Positions 11,207 through 19,688 of a DNA stretch of 64,000 bases are shown here, one piece after another. The notes under the pieces are model-generated. The model had not been told where the DNA came from. It was given only the letters and a program-made list of their open reading frames with translations, and made no database searches. Source of the stretch: Comamonas koreensis (GTDB lineage Bacteria; Pseudomonadota; Gammaproteobacteria; Burkholderiales; Burkholderiaceae_C); NCBI RefSeq assembly GCF_021026195.1, contig NZ_JAJNCT010000005.1:1-64000 (forward strand), given 5' to 3'. The translations under genes and the position numbers were made by a program. How positions within the stretch are numbered: the first letter of the stretch is position 1; every line of letters begins with the position of its first letter.

Positions 11207-11959
11207 ATGGACACCCTTCTCATCATCGTCATTGGCGCGTCCCTCGCCGGCTTTGTGCAGGGCCTCTCGGGCTTTGGCTACAGCATGACCGCCATGGCCC
11301 TCTGGGCCTGGACCCTGGAGCCCTCGCTCGCGGCGGTGCTAGCGGTGTTTGGGGGTTTGTGCGGGCAGATCATCCAGGCGCTCAAGGTGCGGCGCGGTTT
11401 TGACTGGCACATGCTCTGGCCCTTCTTGCTGGGTGGGCTGTGCGGCCTGCCGTTGGGCCTGCGGCTGCTGCCCATGCTCGATGCCCAGCTGTTCAAGACC
11501 GTGCTGGGCGCGCTGCTGGTCATCTTTTGCCCGCTGATGGCCTTCTCTCACCGGCTAGGCCGCATCGCATCGGGCCCGCTCGGCCAGGGCCCCGGGCGCT
11601 CGCTGGCCAATGGCCTGGCCGGGCTGGCCGGTGGCGCGATGGCTGCGCTGGGTGGTTTCTCGGGGGTGGTGCCGACCTTGTGGTGCCAGATCACCGGCAT
11701 GGCGCGCGATACCCAGCGCCAGGTGATCCAGAATTTCAACCTTACGATGCTGGCCGTCACCTTTGCCAGCTATGTGGCCACCGGCCTTGTCAGCCAGCGC
11801 ATGCTGCCGCAGCTGGCAGTCGCCTTGCCGGCCATGGTGCTGCCCTCGCTGTGGGGTGCGCGGCTCTACGAGCGCATCAGCGATGTGGCCTTCAAGCGCG
11901 TCGTGCTGGGCCTGCTGACCTTGGCAGGTCTGGCCATGCTGGCCTCCAACTGGGCCTGA
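11207..11959 (+). CDS. TSUP family permease (TauE/SafE type)
   Basis: 250 residues with seven or eight hydrophobic segments in two similar halves; each half carries the family signature of small residues (GASLAGFVQGLSGFGYSM near the start; GLAGGAMAALGGFSGVVPTL in the second half). TSUP proteins move sulfite, sulfonates or other small organic anions across the inner membrane. The frame is open from 10928 inside gcvP, but the ATG at 11207 after a GGAGAC sequence is the natural start. No neighbouring gene points to a substrate. Confidence 0.88.
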   Translation: MDTLLIIVIGASLAGFVQGLSGFGYSMTAMALWAWTLEPSLAAVLAVFGGLCGQIIQALKVRRGFDWHMLWPFLLGGLCGLPLGLRLLPMLDAQLFKTVLGALLVIFCPLMAFSHRLGRIASGPLGQGPGRSLANGLAGLAGGAMAALGGFSGVVPTLWCQITGMARDTQRQVIQNFNLTMLAVTFASYVATGLVSQRMLPQLAVALPAMVLPSLWGARLYERISDVAFKRVVLGLLTLAGLAMLASNWA

Positions 11960-12119
11960 GCTGTTGCGCATAACCGACATGCGTCCAGCAGGCTCCCTCC
12001 CTGCGGCAGGAGAGCTGCTGCACCCACTCGTATAACAATTGTCAGAGCGGCTTCATGCCCTAGAAAAGGCGCTGCATGCGTCGGATAATCCTACCGGCCC
12101 CATTCAGCCCAGGCTGCCC

Positions 12120-14171
12120 ATGTCCCCGCGCATCTCGCTCTGCGCCAGCGGACAGGCCCCGCTCCAGCCCATGCCTTCACGACGCCCCCTGACCCTTTTG
12201 ACCGCTGCTGCCATGCCGTCCAATGGCCATGCCATGGACGGCATGGTTGCGGGCGGGCGCAGCCTGAGTACCTACCTGGTGCTGCTGATGCTCGCCGCAG
12301 CGCTGCCGATTCTGGCTGCCGGCATTTACACAGTGCAGCATGTGGCACAGTCCTACCGCGACAGCAGCCTCAACCGCATGCTCGACATCACCAGCAACCT
12401 GGGCCAGGCGGCAGAGGCGGACCTGCTCAGCAGAGCAAAAATGCTGCAGGCCCTGGGCGCCGATGGCAATCTCTCCAGCCCCCAGGCACTGGACAGATGG
12501 CTGCACCTGACAGGTATGGGCGAGGGCAGCAGTTTGATGCTCATCACCCCGGGCAACGCGAAGCCCGATATGGCCTCCTCCCATGCGCCTGCCTCGCTGG
12601 CCATCCCCCAGGAATGGGCCACACGGGCACTGCAAAATAGTGGCCCCAGTTTTTCTCAGCTGTTTTTTCAGAACCGCACACCTGTCATCGCAATGGCTGT
12701 GCGTATGCCCGCGGCATCGCAGCAGCTGCTGGTACTGACCAGTCCGCCTGCGGCGGTGGTGAGCACCGCACCGAGCCAGACCAGCGATGGCGTGTTGATC
12801 GCCATCACCGATGGACAGGGCCAGATTCTGGCCCGCTCTACGCAGGCAGAGCGTTTTATTGGCACCACCGTCCCCGATTGGGAGCGGCTCAAGGCCGTGG
12901 GGGCGCATCGGGGCAGCTTCGAAGCCCAGCGCGCCGATGATGGCGGCCAGGTGATTTTCAGCTTCTACCAACTGCCCAAAACACCCGGCTGGGTGGTGGT
13001 AGCTGGCGAGCCGCTGGAAGCCTTCAACGCCCGCTGGCAAAGACCGGTCATCGACATCGTGCTCGCCAGCCTGTTTGCACTGGCGATTGCCGGCCTGCTA
13101 TGCGCCTGGGTCTCGCGCCAGTTGCTGCGGCCTATTCGGCAACTGACGATCAACGCACGCACGGGTGCGTCCTACGCCAGCGGCAGTGACGACGGCCCGG
13201 TTGTGCGGGTGCGGGAGTTTGAGATATTGCGCCACAGCCTGGCACAGTCGCGCGCGCAACTGGAGTTGACCTTGGCCGCGCTGGCCGCCAGCGAGCAGCG
13301 CGCCCGCACCCTGGCACATGCCGGGGCATCGGTGCAGTGGAGCCTGGATGCCAGAGGCCGTGCACTGGCCATCGTGGGCTGGGAGGCGCTGGGCGGCACA
13401 CCCGATGCGCAAGCGCTGCAGCTGGGCTGGCTGCGCCATGTGCATCCGGAAGATGCCGCACAGTTGCAAGACCAGGCTCGGCAACTTTTGACGGACCAAA
13501 GCCATACCTTGGATGTGGAGCTGCGCCTGCGTACCCAGGATGGCAGCTGGCGCTGGATGCGCGCCCGAGGCGCCGCGATATTGGATGCGCAGCAGCGCAT
13601 TGCCGAATGGCTGGGCGTGCTCGAAGACGTGGATGACCGCAAGCGGGCCCAGGCGGAGGTGGCCTACCTGGCGCTGCACGATCCCTTGACCGGCCTGCCT
13701 AACCGCAGCCTGCTCCAAAAGCCGATCACCACCCCAGGCGGCACCGCCGGCGCCCTGCTTTACCTGGATCTGGACCGGTTCAAGCAGGTCAATGACACCC
13801 TGGGCCACGCCACCGGCGACGCCCTGCTGCGCGCCGTGGCCGAGCGCCTGCGTGAGCTGCTGCGCGACACCGATCTGGTGGTGCGCATGGGTGGGGATGA
13901 ATTCTGCATCGTGCAAAACGCTTCATCGGCGCAAGCGGCCGCAGGCCTGGCCCAGCGGGTGATCGATCGGCTCAGCGCGGACTATGAGATCGAGGGCCAG
14001 CGGGTCAGCATTGGTGTGTCGGTGGGCATTGCCTTGCTGACCCAGCCCTCGGACACCCAAGATCCGGACAGCCTGCTGCGCAAGGCCGACATGGCGCTCT
14101 ACCAGGCCAAGCAGCAGGGCCGGGGGCGCTATGCCTTCTATACCGACATGCTGGCCAGCGGCAGCCAATAA
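12120..14171 (+). CDS. diguanylate cyclase with extracellular sensor, PAS-like and GGDEF domains
   Basis: 683 residues from ATG 12120; other starts are TTG 12039, ATG 12171 and ATG 12213. Order of parts: an N-terminal membrane helix (STYLVLLMLAAALPILAAGI), a periplasmic Cache-like region of about 230 residues, a second helix (PVIDIVLASLFALAIAGLLC), a short HAMP-like linker, a PAS_3-type domain (RLRTQDGSWRWMRARGAAI), and a GGDEF domain (DPLTGLPNRSLL, then RMGGDEFCIV, GGDEF at about 591-595). The allosteric I-site RxxD (RDTD) lies exactly five residues before GGDEF, so product inhibition by c-di-GMP is expected. The catalytic residues look intact. There is no EAL domain. The sensed ligand is unknown. 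Confidence 0.92.
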   Translation: MSPRISLCASGQAPLQPMPSRRPLTLLTAAAMPSNGHAMDGMVAGGRSLSTYLVLLMLAAALPILAAGIYTVQHVAQSYRDSSLNRMLDITSNLGQAAEADLLSRAKMLQALGADGNLSSPQALDRWLHLTGMGEGSSLMLITPGNAKPDMASSHAPASLAIPQEWATRALQNSGPSFSQLFFQNRTPVIAMAVRMPAASQQLLVLTSPPAAVVSTAPSQTSDGVLIAITDGQGQILARSTQAERFIGTTVPDWERLKAVGAHRGSFEAQRADDGGQVIFSFYQLPKTPGWVVVAGEPLEAFNARWQRPVIDIVLASLFALAIAGLLCAWVSRQLLRPIRQLTINARTGASYASGSDDGPVVRVREFEILRHSLAQSRAQLELTLAALAASEQRARTLAHAGASVQWSLDARGRALAIVGWEALGGTPDAQALQLGWLRHVHPEDAAQLQDQARQLLTDQSHTLDVELRLRTQDGSWRWMRARGAAILDAQQRIAEWLGVLEDVDDRKRAQAEVAYLALHDPLTGLPNRSLLQKPITTPGGTAGALLYLDLDRFKQVNDTLGHATGDALLRAVAERLRELLRDTDLVVRMGGDEFCIVQNASSAQAAAGLAQRVIDRLSADYEIEGQRVSIGVSVGIALLTQPSDTQDPDSLLRKADMALYQAKQQGRGRYAFYTDMLASGSQ

Positions 14172-14203
14172 CAAGCCAGCCGTTGCGCGCGCAGAAAAGA
14201 AAA

Positions 14204-14221
14204 GCCAGCACGACGGCTGGC
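14204..14221 (-). terminator. terminator of mltG
   Basis: GCCAGC / GCTGGC stem whose minus-strand continuation is TTTTCTTTTC (complement of 14194-14203). It stands 22 bases beyond the mltG stop. Confidence 0.6.
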
Positions 14222-14243
14222 TGACTTGCGCTATCCCTGCTGG

Positions 14244-15233
14244 CTACCTGCCCCGAATATAGGTGTTCACCGCACGGTTGTGCTCTTCCAGGCTCTCGCT
14301 GAAATGGCTGCTGCCATCGCCTTTGGCAACAAAGTACAGCGCCTTGGTGTTTTCCGGCTGGATGGCGGCCATCAGGGAGGCCTTGCCCGGCATCGCGATC
14401 GGCGTGGGCGGCAGGCCGGCGCGGGTATAGGTGTTCCAGGGCGTATCGGTCTGCAGATCGCGCTTGCGCAGATTGCCGTCAAATTTCTCACCCAGTCCGT
14501 AGATGACGGTCGGGTCGGTCTGCAGCAGCATGCCAATGCGCAGGCGGTTGATGAAGACGCCCGCCACCATCGCGCGGTCCTCGGCCTTGCCGGTTTCCTT
14601 CTCGACAATGCTGGCCAGGGTCAGCAGATCCTGGGGGGTCTTGAGCGGGCTGTCTGAAGGGTTCAGCGACCAGACCGCTTCAAGCCGCTTGTCCATCGCC
14701 AGCATGGCGCGGCGCATCAAGGCTAGATCGCTGCTGCCCTTGGAAAAGGCATAGGTGTCGGGGAAAAACCGCCCCTCCGCAGGCACATCGGGCCGGCCCA
14801 GCGCCGCCATGATCTCTTCCGGAGTCATCGCGGCGCTGTCGTGGCGCAGATGCTCTTCCCTGGCCATGGCCGCGCGCATCTGGCGCAGGTTCCAGCCTTC
14901 GACAATGGTCAGCACGCGCTGGCTGTCTTCACCACGCACCAGGCGCGCCAGCAGGCTGCGCGGCGAGGTGCCGGCGGGTATCTCGTAGTTGCCTGCGCGG
15001 ATCTTGCGGTCCTGCCCCGAGATTCGGAACCACCAGTACAGCAGATCCGGGTTCACCTCGATGCCCACGGCCTGCACGGCCTGTGCCACCGCACGGGGCG
15101 AAGTGCCGGGCTCTATCTCCAGCTCCACCGTCGGGCTGCCCTTGCCCAGCACCAGCGGCTGGTTCAACCAGAAATAGCCAGCACCGGCTGCAGCCAGCAT
15201 CACCACCACGATCAATGTCAATAAACGCTTCAC
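14244..15233 (-). CDS. mltG: endolytic murein transglycosylase MltG (YceG)
   Basis: 329 residues. One N-terminal membrane helix (LLTLIVVVMLAAAGAGYFWL) anchors a periplasmic LysM-like domain followed by the YceG catalytic domain. The catalytic glutamate is in LTLASIVEKETGKAEDR, and LLQTDPTVIYGLG and YTRAGLPPTPI are family signatures. MltG cuts nascent glycan strands and sets their length. The divergent ygfZ gene starts 46 bases away, so the two share a short promoter region; in many beta- and gammaproteobacteria ygfZ/pabC and mltG are neighbours. Confidence 0.95.
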   Translation of the reverse strand: MKRLLTLIVVVMLAAAGAGYFWLNQPLVLGKGSPTVELEIEPGTSPRAVAQAVQAVGIEVNPDLLYWWFRISGQDRKIRAGNYEIPAGTSPRSLLARLVRGEDSQRVLTIVEGWNLRQMRAAMAREEHLRHDSAAMTPEEIMAALGRPDVPAEGRFFPDTYAFSKGSSDLALMRRAMLAMDKRLEAVWSLNPSDSPLKTPQDLLTLASIVEKETGKAEDRAMVAGVFINRLRIGMLLQTDPTVIYGLGEKFDGNLRKRDLQTDTPWNTYTRAGLPPTPIAMPGKASLMAAIQPENTKALYFVAKGDGSSHFSESLEEHNRAVNTYIRGR

Positions 15234-15279
15234 AACCCTACCGCCTCAGTGCCATGGAGCGAGCATCATAATTCACCCC

Positions 15280-16200
15280 ATGACTCAAGCATTCCAGGGA
15301 CACCTTTCGCTCCAGCATTTGGGCGTCATCCGCGCCGAGGGCGCCGATGCGGCCAGCTTTTTGCAGGGCCAGCTCAGCCATGATGTGCAGTTGCTGCCCG
15401 TGGGCCAGGCCAGGCTGGCGGCCTTTCTGTCAGCCAAGGGCCGCATGCAGGCCAGCTTTATCGTCATCAAGCGCAGCGCAGAAGAGTTCTGGTTGCTCAC
15501 CAGCCGCGATGTGCTGCCCGCCACGCTCAAGCGCCTGTCGATGTTTGTGCTGCGTGCCAAGTGCAAGCTGAGCGATGCCACCGAGGCCGTGCAATTGCTC
15601 GGCCTGGCCGGTGATGCCGTGCCCGCCGAAGCGCGCAACCTGTCGCCCTGGCAAGTGCTGGCGCTGGAGGATGCCTCCGTCGTGCGCCTCTATGCTGCCG
15701 AGGGCGAAAGCCGCGCCCTGCTCGCCGCCCCTGCGGGCAGCGCGCTGCCCGCGCAGATCACGGACAGTCCAGCCATCGCGCCTGAGACCTGGCAGCTGTC
15801 CATGGTGCAAGCCGGTGTGCCGCTGATCACCACGCCGGTGGTGGATGCCTTTGTGCCGCAGATGCTGAACTTTGAATCGGTCGATGGCGTGAGCTTCAAA
15901 AAAGGCTGCTACCCCGGCCAAGAAGTGGTGGCACGCAGCCAGTTCCGTGGCACGCTCAAGCGCCGCATGTACCGGCTGGCCTCGGCCACCCAGCCCCAGC
16001 CCGGCCAGGAAGTCTTTGCCGCCAGCGACGACAGCCAGCCCGTGGGCACCGTAGTGCAATCGGCCGCCAGCGCATCGGGCTTTGAAGCGCTGGTTTCGAT
16101 GCAGATTGCAGCGGCCAGTGAGCCTTTGCACCTGGGAAGCAGCAGCGGCGCGGCTTTGCAGCTACTCAGCCTGCCTTATGCCTTGAAGGAAGACATCTGA
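15280..16200 (+). CDS. ygfZ: folate-binding protein YgfZ (iron-sulfur cluster repair/assembly factor)
   Basis: 306 residues. The diagnostic motif K-G-C-Y-x-G-Q-E (KKGCYPGQEVVARSQFRG) is present near residue 208. The fold is that of GcvT, but this protein is not a glycine cleavage enzyme; YgfZ family members use folate to maintain certain iron-sulfur enzymes such as MiaB. It is divergent from mltG. Confidence 0.94.
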   Translation: MTQAFQGHLSLQHLGVIRAEGADAASFLQGQLSHDVQLLPVGQARLAAFLSAKGRMQASFIVIKRSAEEFWLLTSRDVLPATLKRLSMFVLRAKCKLSDATEAVQLLGLAGDAVPAEARNLSPWQVLALEDASVVRLYAAEGESRALLAAPAGSALPAQITDSPAIAPETWQLSMVQAGVPLITTPVVDAFVPQMLNFESVDGVSFKKGCYPGQEVVARSQFRGTLKRRMYRLASATQPQPGQEVFAASDDSQPVGTVVQSAASASGFEALVSMQIAAASEPLHLGSSSGAALQLLSLPYALKEDI

Positions 16201-16330
16201 TTTGTGAACTCCTAAGACACTAGTAACTGTCTGCTTCATCACAAATACGACAATTTCCCAGGCAAAAACCGTCCCTCTGCAGCCGTTACAGAATTTTTAT
16301 GGCATTTGCGCAGCAATTTGCTAAAATTGC

Positions 16331-16447
16331 GGGACTTTGCAAGCAGGAGCCGCCCAAGCAGCCCCTGCAAGCACGACGGAACAACTACTCAAGCGCATCT
16401 TGACCATCACACTTGCCGGGTCTGGGAAACCAGACCCGGCTTTTTAT
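16331..16447 (+). ncRNA. candidate small RNA with its own terminator
   Basis: A TAAAAT box at 16321-16326 would place a start near 16333. The segment has a possible stem TTGCAAGCAGG / CCTGCAAG and ends in a very strong hairpin. The terminator is 213 bases beyond the ygfZ stop, which is far for a simple 3' end. A -35 box is not clear. It may equally be the 3' end of the ygfZ transcript. No known RNA family was recognised. Confidence 0.35.
16415..16446 (+). terminator. strong intrinsic terminator
   Basis: GCCGGGTCTGG / CCAGACCCGGC, perfect 11-base arms with a GAAA loop, followed by five T and ATT. It serves ygfZ or the candidate sRNA. Confidence 0.88.
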
Positions 16448-16507
16448 TGGCCAAGTTATCAGGCCGCTGCATAGCGCCATTGATGGCCGCTAGCAGCCAT
16501 CCATCGG

Positions 16508-17416
16508 TCAACGCAGGGTTTTCTGCATCGAGATGTGGGCGATCCCCGCCTCCTCATAGGGCTCGCCCACTACCGTGAAGCCGGCGCGGCGGTAGAAGTT
16601 CTCGGCCGTGCGCTGCGCATGCAACTCCACCTGCCGCTTGCCCTGGCGTGCAGCGGCATCGACCAAGGCATCGAGCACCTGGCGGCCCAGGCTGCCGCCG
16701 CGCAAGGGCTTGGCCACGGCCATGCGGCCAATGCGCATCCCGTCGGCGCGGTGTTCTTCCTGCGCGCTGGGCAGCATGCGGCCGGTGGCCACACACATAC
16801 CCAGGCCATTGAGCGCCACCGCATGCAGCGAGCTCACATCAAAGGCATCGGCCTCGATCTCGGCAGGAATGCCCTGCTCGCGCACAAAGACCTGCATGCG
16901 CAGGCGCATTGCTTCCTGGCCCAGCACATTCCAGCTGCCGGTCTTCAGCTCCACCATCTCTTCGCCCGCTTCAAAGCGCTGCACCATGCTGCGGTAGGCA
17001 TCGGGCAATGGCTGGGGCTGCTGCGCAGCATCGGCAAACACATAGACCATGGTCGCCGTGGCCAGCAACGTGCCTGCGCAATAGATGGCCGCCTCGTACT
17101 GTACCGAGGTGTTGCCCAGCTTGGCCACGCGCAGGCCGATGTCGATCACATCATCAAGGCGTGCCGAGGCATGAAACTCCAGCTGCGAGGCGCGCAGAAA
17201 CAGCTCGCCGCCCAGGCGCTGCATGCCCTCTTCATAAGGCACGGCCAGCTGGCGCCAGTACTCGGACATCGCAATATCCACATAGCTCAGGTAATGGGCA
17301 TTGAAAACCACCTTCTGCAGATCGACCTCGGACCAGCGCACGCGCTGGCGGCTGCGGCAGCGGAAATCGGCCAGGCTTTGGGCGGGGGTGGCAAACAGGG
17401 TCTGGGAGGTGCTCAT
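16508..17416 (-). CDS. fusion of an acyl-CoA thioesterase (YbgC/4HBT) and a GNAT acetyltransferase
   Basis: 302 residues. Residues 15-140 form a hotdog thioesterase: RVRWSEVDLQKVVFNAHYLSYVD matches the YbgC pattern with the catalytic aspartate position, followed by GNTSVQYEAAIYCAG. From about 155 to the end is a GNAT domain of the ElaA-like type: LRMQVFVREQGIPAEIEADAFD, IGRMAVAKPLRGGSLGRQVLDALVDAA (acetyl-CoA loop) and HAQRTAENFYRRAGF. No stop or frameshift divides the parts, so one protein carries both activities. The substrate of either half is unknown. The esterase gene lies 59 bases upstream on the same strand. Confidence 0.88.
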   Translation of the reverse strand: MSTSQTLFATPAQSLADFRCRSRQRVRWSEVDLQKVVFNAHYLSYVDIAMSEYWRQLAVPYEEGMQRLGGELFLRASQLEFHASARLDDVIDIGLRVAKLGNTSVQYEAAIYCAGTLLATATMVYVFADAAQQPQPLPDAYRSMVQRFEAGEEMVELKTGSWNVLGQEAMRLRMQVFVREQGIPAEIEADAFDVSSLHAVALNGLGMCVATGRMLPSAQEEHRADGMRIGRMAVAKPLRGGSLGRQVLDALVDAAARQGKRQVELHAQRTAENFYRRAGFTVVGEPYEEAGIAHISMQKTLR

Positions 17417-17475
17417 GGTGTTGTCGCTGTTCTAAAAATTGGCAATCAAGAAACGCTCTGGCTGCAGGGCCGCAC

Positions 17476-18477
17476 TCAGTCAAAAGCGGCGCGCAGCGCC
17501 TGGGCCATCTGCGCATGGCAGGCCCGCGCTTCCTTGAGCGCGCGGCCCATTTTCACAAACTCATGGGCCACGCCGGCATAGGTGTGCAGCTCCACATCGA
17601 TGCCAGCAGCGCGCAAGCGCTCGGCATACATGACACCCTCGTCCACCAGCGAATCGCATTGCGCCAAGTGGATGCTGGCAGGGGCCAGGCCGCGCAGATC
17701 CGGCGCCAGCAACGGCGCAAAACGCCAGTCTTCGCGGTCGGCCAGCGAGCGCAGGTAGTTGCTGAACATCCAGCTGATCATCGGCTTGGTGAGGATCGGG
17801 CCCTCGCTGTAGCGGGCATGCGAAGGCGTGTCTTGGTGGGCGGCGCAACCGGGGTAGATCAGCAGCTGCAAGGCCAGGTCGATACCGGCATCGCGCGCCA
17901 GGATGGCGTTGACCGCCGCCAAGGTGCCGCCTGCGCTGTCACCACCGACAGCCACCCGGCCGGTATCGGCTCCGAGCGACATGCCCTCTGCCACCAGCCA
18001 CTGCAAGGCGTCCCAGGCATCGTTGCTGGCGGTGGGAAAGCGGTGCTCGGGCGCCAGCCGGTAGTCCACCGATACGACCATGCAACCCGCTTGATGCGCC
18101 AACTCGCGGCACAGCGTGTCATGCGTGTCCACACTGCCGATCGTGAAGCCGCCACCATGGGTGAACAGCAAGACCGGTTGCAGCGGGTCCCAGCTGGCGG
18201 CATAGAGCCGTGCCGGTATCTGAAAACCATCGCGCGCAGGGATGTGCAAATCCTCGACACGCGCCAGCGCCGGCTTGGTAATCTCCAGCACCCCGGCGCC
18301 GATGCCATAGGCCTGGCGCGCCTGCTCCACCGTCATCTCCCACATGGGGGTGTGCTGGGCGCGGGCCATGCGCTCGACGACGCTGCGCATCGTGGGGGTC
18401 AGCTCTGCGACCACATCGGCAGGCATGGGCAGTTCGGCGGGGAGATGGGCTTTGGAGCGGGGTGAGGCGTCAGACAT
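17476..18477 (-). CDS. alpha/beta hydrolase, hormone-sensitive-lipase (HSL) family
   Basis: 333 residues from ATG 18477; the frame is open to 18510. HSL signatures are all present: the oxyanion motif HGGG (FTHGGGFTIGS), the nucleophile motif GDSAGG, an aspartate in DSLVDEG, and the catalytic histidine in YAGVAHEF. Such enzymes hydrolyse short-chain carboxylic esters, usually in the cytosol; no signal peptide is seen. Together with the downstream thioesterase-GNAT gene it may form a two-gene transcript, but the biological substrate is not predictable. Confidence 0.9.
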   Translation of the reverse strand: MSDASPRSKAHLPAELPMPADVVAELTPTMRSVVERMARAQHTPMWEMTVEQARQAYGIGAGVLEITKPALARVEDLHIPARDGFQIPARLYAASWDPLQPVLLFTHGGGFTIGSVDTHDTLCRELAHQAGCMVVSVDYRLAPEHRFPTASNDAWDALQWLVAEGMSLGADTGRVAVGGDSAGGTLAAVNAILARDAGIDLALQLLIYPGCAAHQDTPSHARYSEGPILTKPMISWMFSNYLRSLADREDWRFAPLLAPDLRGLAPASIHLAQCDSLVDEGVMYAERLRAAGIDVELHTYAGVAHEFVKMGRALKEARACHAQMAQALRAAFD

Positions 18478-18573
18478 AGATCGTTGCCCAGCCAGCGGGC
18501 ATGGGCGCAATTCAGGGACAAGGCCGGCTGATTATCAGCCATTGCCCATTCACAACGGGGCATGTCAGTCACA

Positions 18574-18738
18574 TAGGGACCCTCTGCAAAACTCCCTGCC
18601 GTGGTCTGAACGCGGGCTCGGGCGATCCGCTGCGTTGTCTTCCTTGTCAATAGCTCGCTATTGACTGCAAAAGACGCCTTGCGGCTCATCCCGATCCGCG
18701 TCCATCCCGCTGGGCGAGGGTTTTGCAGAGCATCCCTA
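18574..18738. mobile_element. MITE-like palindromic element with TA flanks
   Basis: A 161-base element (18576-18736) has terminal inverted repeats GGGA-CC/TG-CTCTGCAAAAC: 17 bases with two mismatches. It is bounded on both sides by TA, as a two-base target duplication would be. The centre (18646-18665) is a further inverted repeat GTCAATAGC-TC-GCTATTGAC, and weaker symmetry runs between the ends and the centre (GCGGATCGGG-like against CGGGCGATCCGC). It has no coding frame. Size, ends and TA flank fit a non-autonomous IS630/Tc1- or IS5-related miniature element. No other copy was noticed in this window. Confidence 0.75.
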
Positions 18739-18740
18739 GG

Positions 18741-18769
18741 AAAAAAGGCCCTGCCAACTTGGCAGAGCC
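18741..18769 (-). terminator. terminator of the FAH-family gene
   Basis: Ten-base stem (GGCCCTGCCA / TGGCAGAGCC, one mismatch, loop ACT) whose minus-strand continuation is six T. It lies 31 bases beyond the stop of the leftward gene and directly beside the MITE. Confidence 0.85.
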
Positions 18770-18800
18770 TTCTTTCACCTATGCCGGATTCCGAGCTTAG

Positions 18801-19688
18801 CTACTCAAAGCGCAGTTCCACCGGTTCTGCGCTTGGTAGCCCCTTGTATTCGACCCGGATCTGCTGGCCGGGCTGGGGCGGCATCAGCGCCGAGTACGAA
18901 CCCAGACTGATCCAGTCGCCCACCTTGAGCCGCTGCCCTTCGGCCTTCAGGGCCTGCGCCAGCCAGACCACGGCATTGAGCGGCTGGCCCATCAGATCTC
19001 CGCCGCGCCCGCCGCCCAGCCGCGTGCCACTTTGGTCGGTGACATCGACCTGCATGCTCTGCAGCGCATTCAGGAGCGCGTAGCGCTCGGCTCGGAACTG
19101 CGGCACGGCCATGGCCTTGCCCATCACGCCCATGCGGGCGCCGACATTCATCGCTTCCACGGCTGCGCCATCGAGCTGCGCCGGGTTCTCCACCACCAGG
19201 TCGGGCAGTTCGACAAAGGGGACGATGCGGTCAATGTTGTTGAGCACCTGCAGCGGCGTGGTGGCGCGGTTGATGGCGCTGCTGGAGACGCGCACCAACA
19301 TGTCCGCCTCAAACATGGGGCGCGCACCAAAGGCGGCAGGCACCGTACTGCGGTTAGGCAGCAGGGCGCCCTCATACAGCACGCCCCATACCGGTTTGTC
19401 GGTCTGAAAGCGCTTTTGCATGGCCGCGCTGGTCAGCCCGGCCTTGTAGCCAATGGGCCTCTTGCCCTGGGCCAGCCAGGCGGCATTGAGCTTGTTGCGG
19501 CTGCATTTGCCATCGGCCTCGGTCATCGCTGCGGCTGCGGGCACGGGCTGCTTGGCCTCGTAGGCCTGCAGCCACTGCGCGACCTGGGCATCATCGAGGC
19601 AAGCGGCCTGGGCCATGCCACTTCCGGCGGCCAGACCGGCGGCCAGCCAGAGCGGGGAGAGACGTAAACGCAAAGCGGTGTGCATCAT
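18801..19688 (-). CDS. exported protein of the 2-keto-4-pentenoate hydratase / FAH family
   Basis: 295 residues from ATG 19688, set by AGGAG seven bases upstream. The first 27 residues are a signal peptide (LSPLWLAAGLAAGSGMAQAA), then a body with MhpD-like features: RPIGYKAGLTSAAMQKRF, PVWGVLYEGALLPN, the acidic motif MFEADMLVRV, FVELPDLVVE and GDWISLGSYSALMPPQPGQQ. Family members are cytosolic hydratases or decarboxylases of aromatic meta-cleavage pathways that bind Mg2+ through acidic residues. An export signal is unusual for this fold. No other aromatic degradation gene is nearby. Activity is uncertain. Confidence 0.82.
   Translation of the reverse strand: MMHTALRLRLSPLWLAAGLAAGSGMAQAACLDDAQVAQWLQAYEAKQPVPAAAAMTEADGKCSRNKLNAAWLAQGKRPIGYKAGLTSAAMQKRFQTDKPVWGVLYEGALLPNRSTVPAAFGARPMFEADMLVRVSSSAINRATTPLQVLNNIDRIVPFVELPDLVVENPAQLDGAAVEAMNVGARMGVMGKAMAVPQFRAERYALLNALQSMQVDVTDQSGTRLGGGRGGDLMGQPLNAVVWLAQALKAEGQRLKVGDWISLGSYSALMPPQPGQQIRVEYKGLPSAEPVELRFE

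Larger units (their letters stand above)
16201..16507. other. gene-free region with a candidate sRNA
   Basis: No credible protein frame is present. The region holds a TAAAAT promoter-like box, a short transcribed-looking segment and a strong terminator, listed separately. Local A+T content at 16201-16325 is higher than in the genes on either side. Confidence 0.6.

Noticed and set aside
16306-16578. A 90-codon frame between ygfZ and the thioesterase fusion
   Set aside because: It crosses a strong terminator and overlaps the end of the downstream gene on the other strand; composition is not protein-like.
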